In this document: one piece after another, positions 62,525 to 64,000 of the stretch
How the letters are laid out: each line of letters opens with the position of its first letter
How positions within the stretch are numbered: position 1 is the first letter of the stretch
Assembly: GCA_016841945.1 (NCBI GenBank)
Contig: JAENYC010000007.1
Location: forward strand, 50,221-114,220
From: Haloplasma contractile
GTDB lineage: Bacteria; Bacillota_I; Bacilli_A; Haloplasmatales; Haloplasmataceae
Reading direction: 5' to 3'
Length of the DNA stretch: 64,000 nucleotides
Notes under the pieces: model-generated
What the model was told of the DNA's origin: nothing
Database searches by the model: none
What the model saw: the letters and a program-made list of their open reading frames with translations, nothing else
Made by a program: the position numbers and the translations under genes

Positions 62525-63919
62525 ATGATGAAACCGAAGTTAGTTTACGATGTACATGAAATGCCAAGCGGTGGCAGATGGTTAATGTTAAGTTTACAAC
62601 ATGTTTTAGCGATGTTTGGTGCAACGGTATTAGTACCAATGCTAACTGGATTACCTATCAGTGTTACATTGGTATCAGCTGGAATTGGGACCTTAATCTA
62701 TATTCTATTAACTCAAGGAAAATCACCAGTGTTTTTAGGTTCTTCTTTTGCTTATATAGCGCCAATTATGTCAGCATCTGTCATTGGGTTAGGTTTAAAT
62801 AATGATCAAGTTCAAGGTTATTTAAATAGCCAAACAAGTTTAACTGATTTAGGATTAACTGGAAGTGATTTGAATTTATTTGCGGTTACAGTTGGATTAG
62901 TTTCTGTTGGAATTATTTACCTCATTGTCGCTTTAATTATTAAATATGCTGGAACTAATTGGATTAATAAAATATTACCGCCTGTTGTCATTGGACCAAC
63001 CATTATGGTCATTGGATTAAGTTTAGCAGGTGTTGCAGTTGATATGTTAAGATTTAATGGTACAACAACAAGTGATTGGAGATTTCTTGTAGTTGGATTT
63101 GTTGCGCTATTAACAGCGATATTAGTTGCCAATTATACAAAGGGAATATTTAGAATCATACCGATTATGTTAGGAATTATTGTGGGTTATGTATTTGGAA
63201 TAATTTTTGGAATAGTCGATTTTCAAATTGTTAATGATGCTAGTTGGTTTGAAATGCCACAATTTGTATGGTTAAATAAAGGTGCATATAGTCGTTTTGA
63301 TGCTAGTCAAATTATTGAAATTGTCATCTTAATGGTTCCTGTTGCTTTAGTGACCATATCAGAACATATTGGTGATCATCTTGTATTAAGTTCTATAATC
63401 GGAAAAAATCTTACCAAAAATCCAGGTTTAGCAAGAACTTTAGCAGGTGATGGACTAGCAACTATGACAGCTGGCTTTTTAGGTGGACCTGCAAATACGA
63501 CATATGGTGAAAACACAGGTGTTGTTGGGATAACAAAGGTCGCTTCTGTTGGGGTTATCGGTGGAGCAGCTGTTATTGCATTATTATTAGGATTTGTAGG
63601 TAAATTTACCGCATTAATTAGTACAATACCTGCTTGTGTCATGGGTGGGGTTAGTATCATGTTATTTGGTGTTATCGCATCAAGTGGTGTTCGTGTATTA
63701 ATTAATAATAAAATTGATTTCAATAAACAAAGAAACTTAATTATCGCAGCTGTTATTTTAGTATCTGGTATTGGTGGGTTGTCAATTAGTTTAGGTAAGG
63801 TGACCTTTGCAGGTATGGCTTTATCAGCAATAATTGGTATTATTTTACATCAAATCTTACCTGAAAAAAGTGCTGGATATGGAGAAAAAGAAGATGATTC
63901 AAAAATTTTCTCGGAATAA
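62525..63919 (+). CDS. pyrP: Uracil permease (NCS2 family)
   Basis: 464 residues; AGGAGG before ATG 62525 (ATG 62528 also possible). About 14 membrane segments. Marks: LQHVLAMFGATVLVPMLTGLP at the start, VTISEHIGDHLVLSSIIGKN (substrate Glu) and GPANTTYGENTGVVGITKVA, the UraA/PyrP signature. A proton symporter bringing in uracil. The PyrR attenuator upstream confirms pyrimidine regulation. Confidence 0.95.
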   Translation: MMKPKLVYDVHEMPSGGRWLMLSLQHVLAMFGATVLVPMLTGLPISVTLVSAGIGTLIYILLTQGKSPVFLGSSFAYIAPIMSASVIGLGLNNDQVQGYLNSQTSLTDLGLTGSDLNLFAVTVGLVSVGIIYLIVALIIKYAGTNWINKILPPVVIGPTIMVIGLSLAGVAVDMLRFNGTTTSDWRFLVVGFVALLTAILVANYTKGIFRIIPIMLGIIVGYVFGIIFGIVDFQIVNDASWFEMPQFVWLNKGAYSRFDASQIIEIVILMVPVALVTISEHIGDHLVLSSIIGKNLTKNPGLARTLAGDGLATMTAGFLGGPANTTYGENTGVVGITKVASVGVIGGAAVIALLLGFVGKFTALISTIPACVMGGVSIMLFGVIASSGVRVLINNKIDFNKQRNLIIAAVILVSGIGGLSISLGKVTFAGMALSAIIGIILHQILPEKSAGYGEKEDDSKIFSE

Positions 63920-63944
63920 GTATGAATAAAATATAAAATTAATA

Positions 63945-64000
63945 TAATAAGGGGCTGTCGGTTAATTAAAAATTGACTAACCCCCGAATAAACAAAAAAG
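63945..64000. other. Right-edge sequence, possible start of an insertion sequence
   Basis: GGGGCTGTCGG at 63951-63961 resembles the outer end of some IS families, but the window stops about 40 bases later. It could equally be part of a terminator with ACTAACCCCC (63977-63986). Confidence 0.2.

Noticed and set aside
63376..63723. 115-codon minus-strand frame in the uracil permease
   Set aside because: Shadow of a hydrophobic coding region; repeated Pro/Ala/Thr content is the complement of Gly/Ala/Val codons.

Overview
The window is the replication-origin region of a low-GC Gram-positive chromosome (Bacillota; Bacilli or a deep relative). The order rlmH, yycJ, serS, pdxT, pdxS, gyrA, gyrB, recF, yaaA, dnaN, dnaA, origin, rpmH, rnpA, yidC, jag, mnmE, mnmG, rsmG, noc, soj, spo0J is the classic Firmicutes origin neighbourhood. 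DNA is very A+T-rich, genes stop at TGA as well as TAA/TAG, and tryptophan is TGG, so the standard bacterial code applies and not the Mycoplasma code. T-boxes, a guanine riboswitch, a preQ1-I-like riboswitch, a PyrR attenuator and a CTP-sensed pyrG leader all fit the Firmicutes. I cannot fix the genus; a Haloplasma/Turicibacter/Izemoplasma-like lineage is plausible but unproven.

The origin lies near 20.25-20.5 kb. Left of it almost all genes are on the minus strand and right of it on the plus strand, so most are transcribed with the replication forks. Head-on exceptions are the genes before 1.9 kb, the acetyltransferase at 17.1 kb, 46.5-47.5 kb, the methyltransferase at 53.5 kb and the two YwaF-like genes at 60.6-62.2 kb.

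Layout. 0-1.9 kb: a membrane protein cut by the edge and a tiny Gly/Phe repeat protein. 1.9-3.6 kb: a decayed IS607-type element. 3.7-8.5 kb: hydrolase, rlmH, yycJ, a calcineurin-like phosphatase and serS behind a T-box. 8.7-11.1 kb: pdxT and pdxS, unusually separated by about 965 bases with no gene, which hold a parS-like palindrome and a candidate small RNA with its own promoter and terminator. 11.2-20.2 kb: gyrA, gyrB, recF, yaaA, dnaN and dnaA, with a GNAT gene inserted head-on. 20.6-24 kb: rpmH, rnpA, yidC, jag, mnmE. 24.1-28 kb: an Asn T-box operon asnA-rmuC-asnS. 28.1-34.8 kb: mnmG-rsmG, a membrane protein with a degenerate HD-GYP-like tail, noc, soj, spo0J and a DUF951 gene. 34.9-41.9 kb: ABC exporter, ywiB-argS-rpoE-pyrG, fba. 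42-47.5 kb: membrane protein, ZIP transporter, FAD oxidoreductase, purA, DUF1893 and an ECF S component. 47.7-53.5 kb: a one-carbon/purine set fhs, class V aminotransferase, folD, purB, then DUF6624. 53.5-64 kb: methyltransferase, anchored GHL10 protein, three YwaF-like membrane proteins, queuosine-precursor transporter, CysQ-like phosphatase, purine permease and uracil permease.

Main themes: chromosome replication and segregation (dnaA, dnaN, gyrase, recF, soj/spo0J/noc, parS-like sites, terminators that contain DnaA boxes), nucleotide supply with nucleotide-sensing leaders (pyrG, purA, purB, two permeases) and one-carbon metabolism. I saw no tRNA, rRNA or CRISPR array. The most promising undescribed items are the small RNA at 9.79-9.92 kb, the origin-region terminators built from DnaA boxes, the degenerate HD-GYP-like protein beside noc, and the Gly/Phe repeat protein.
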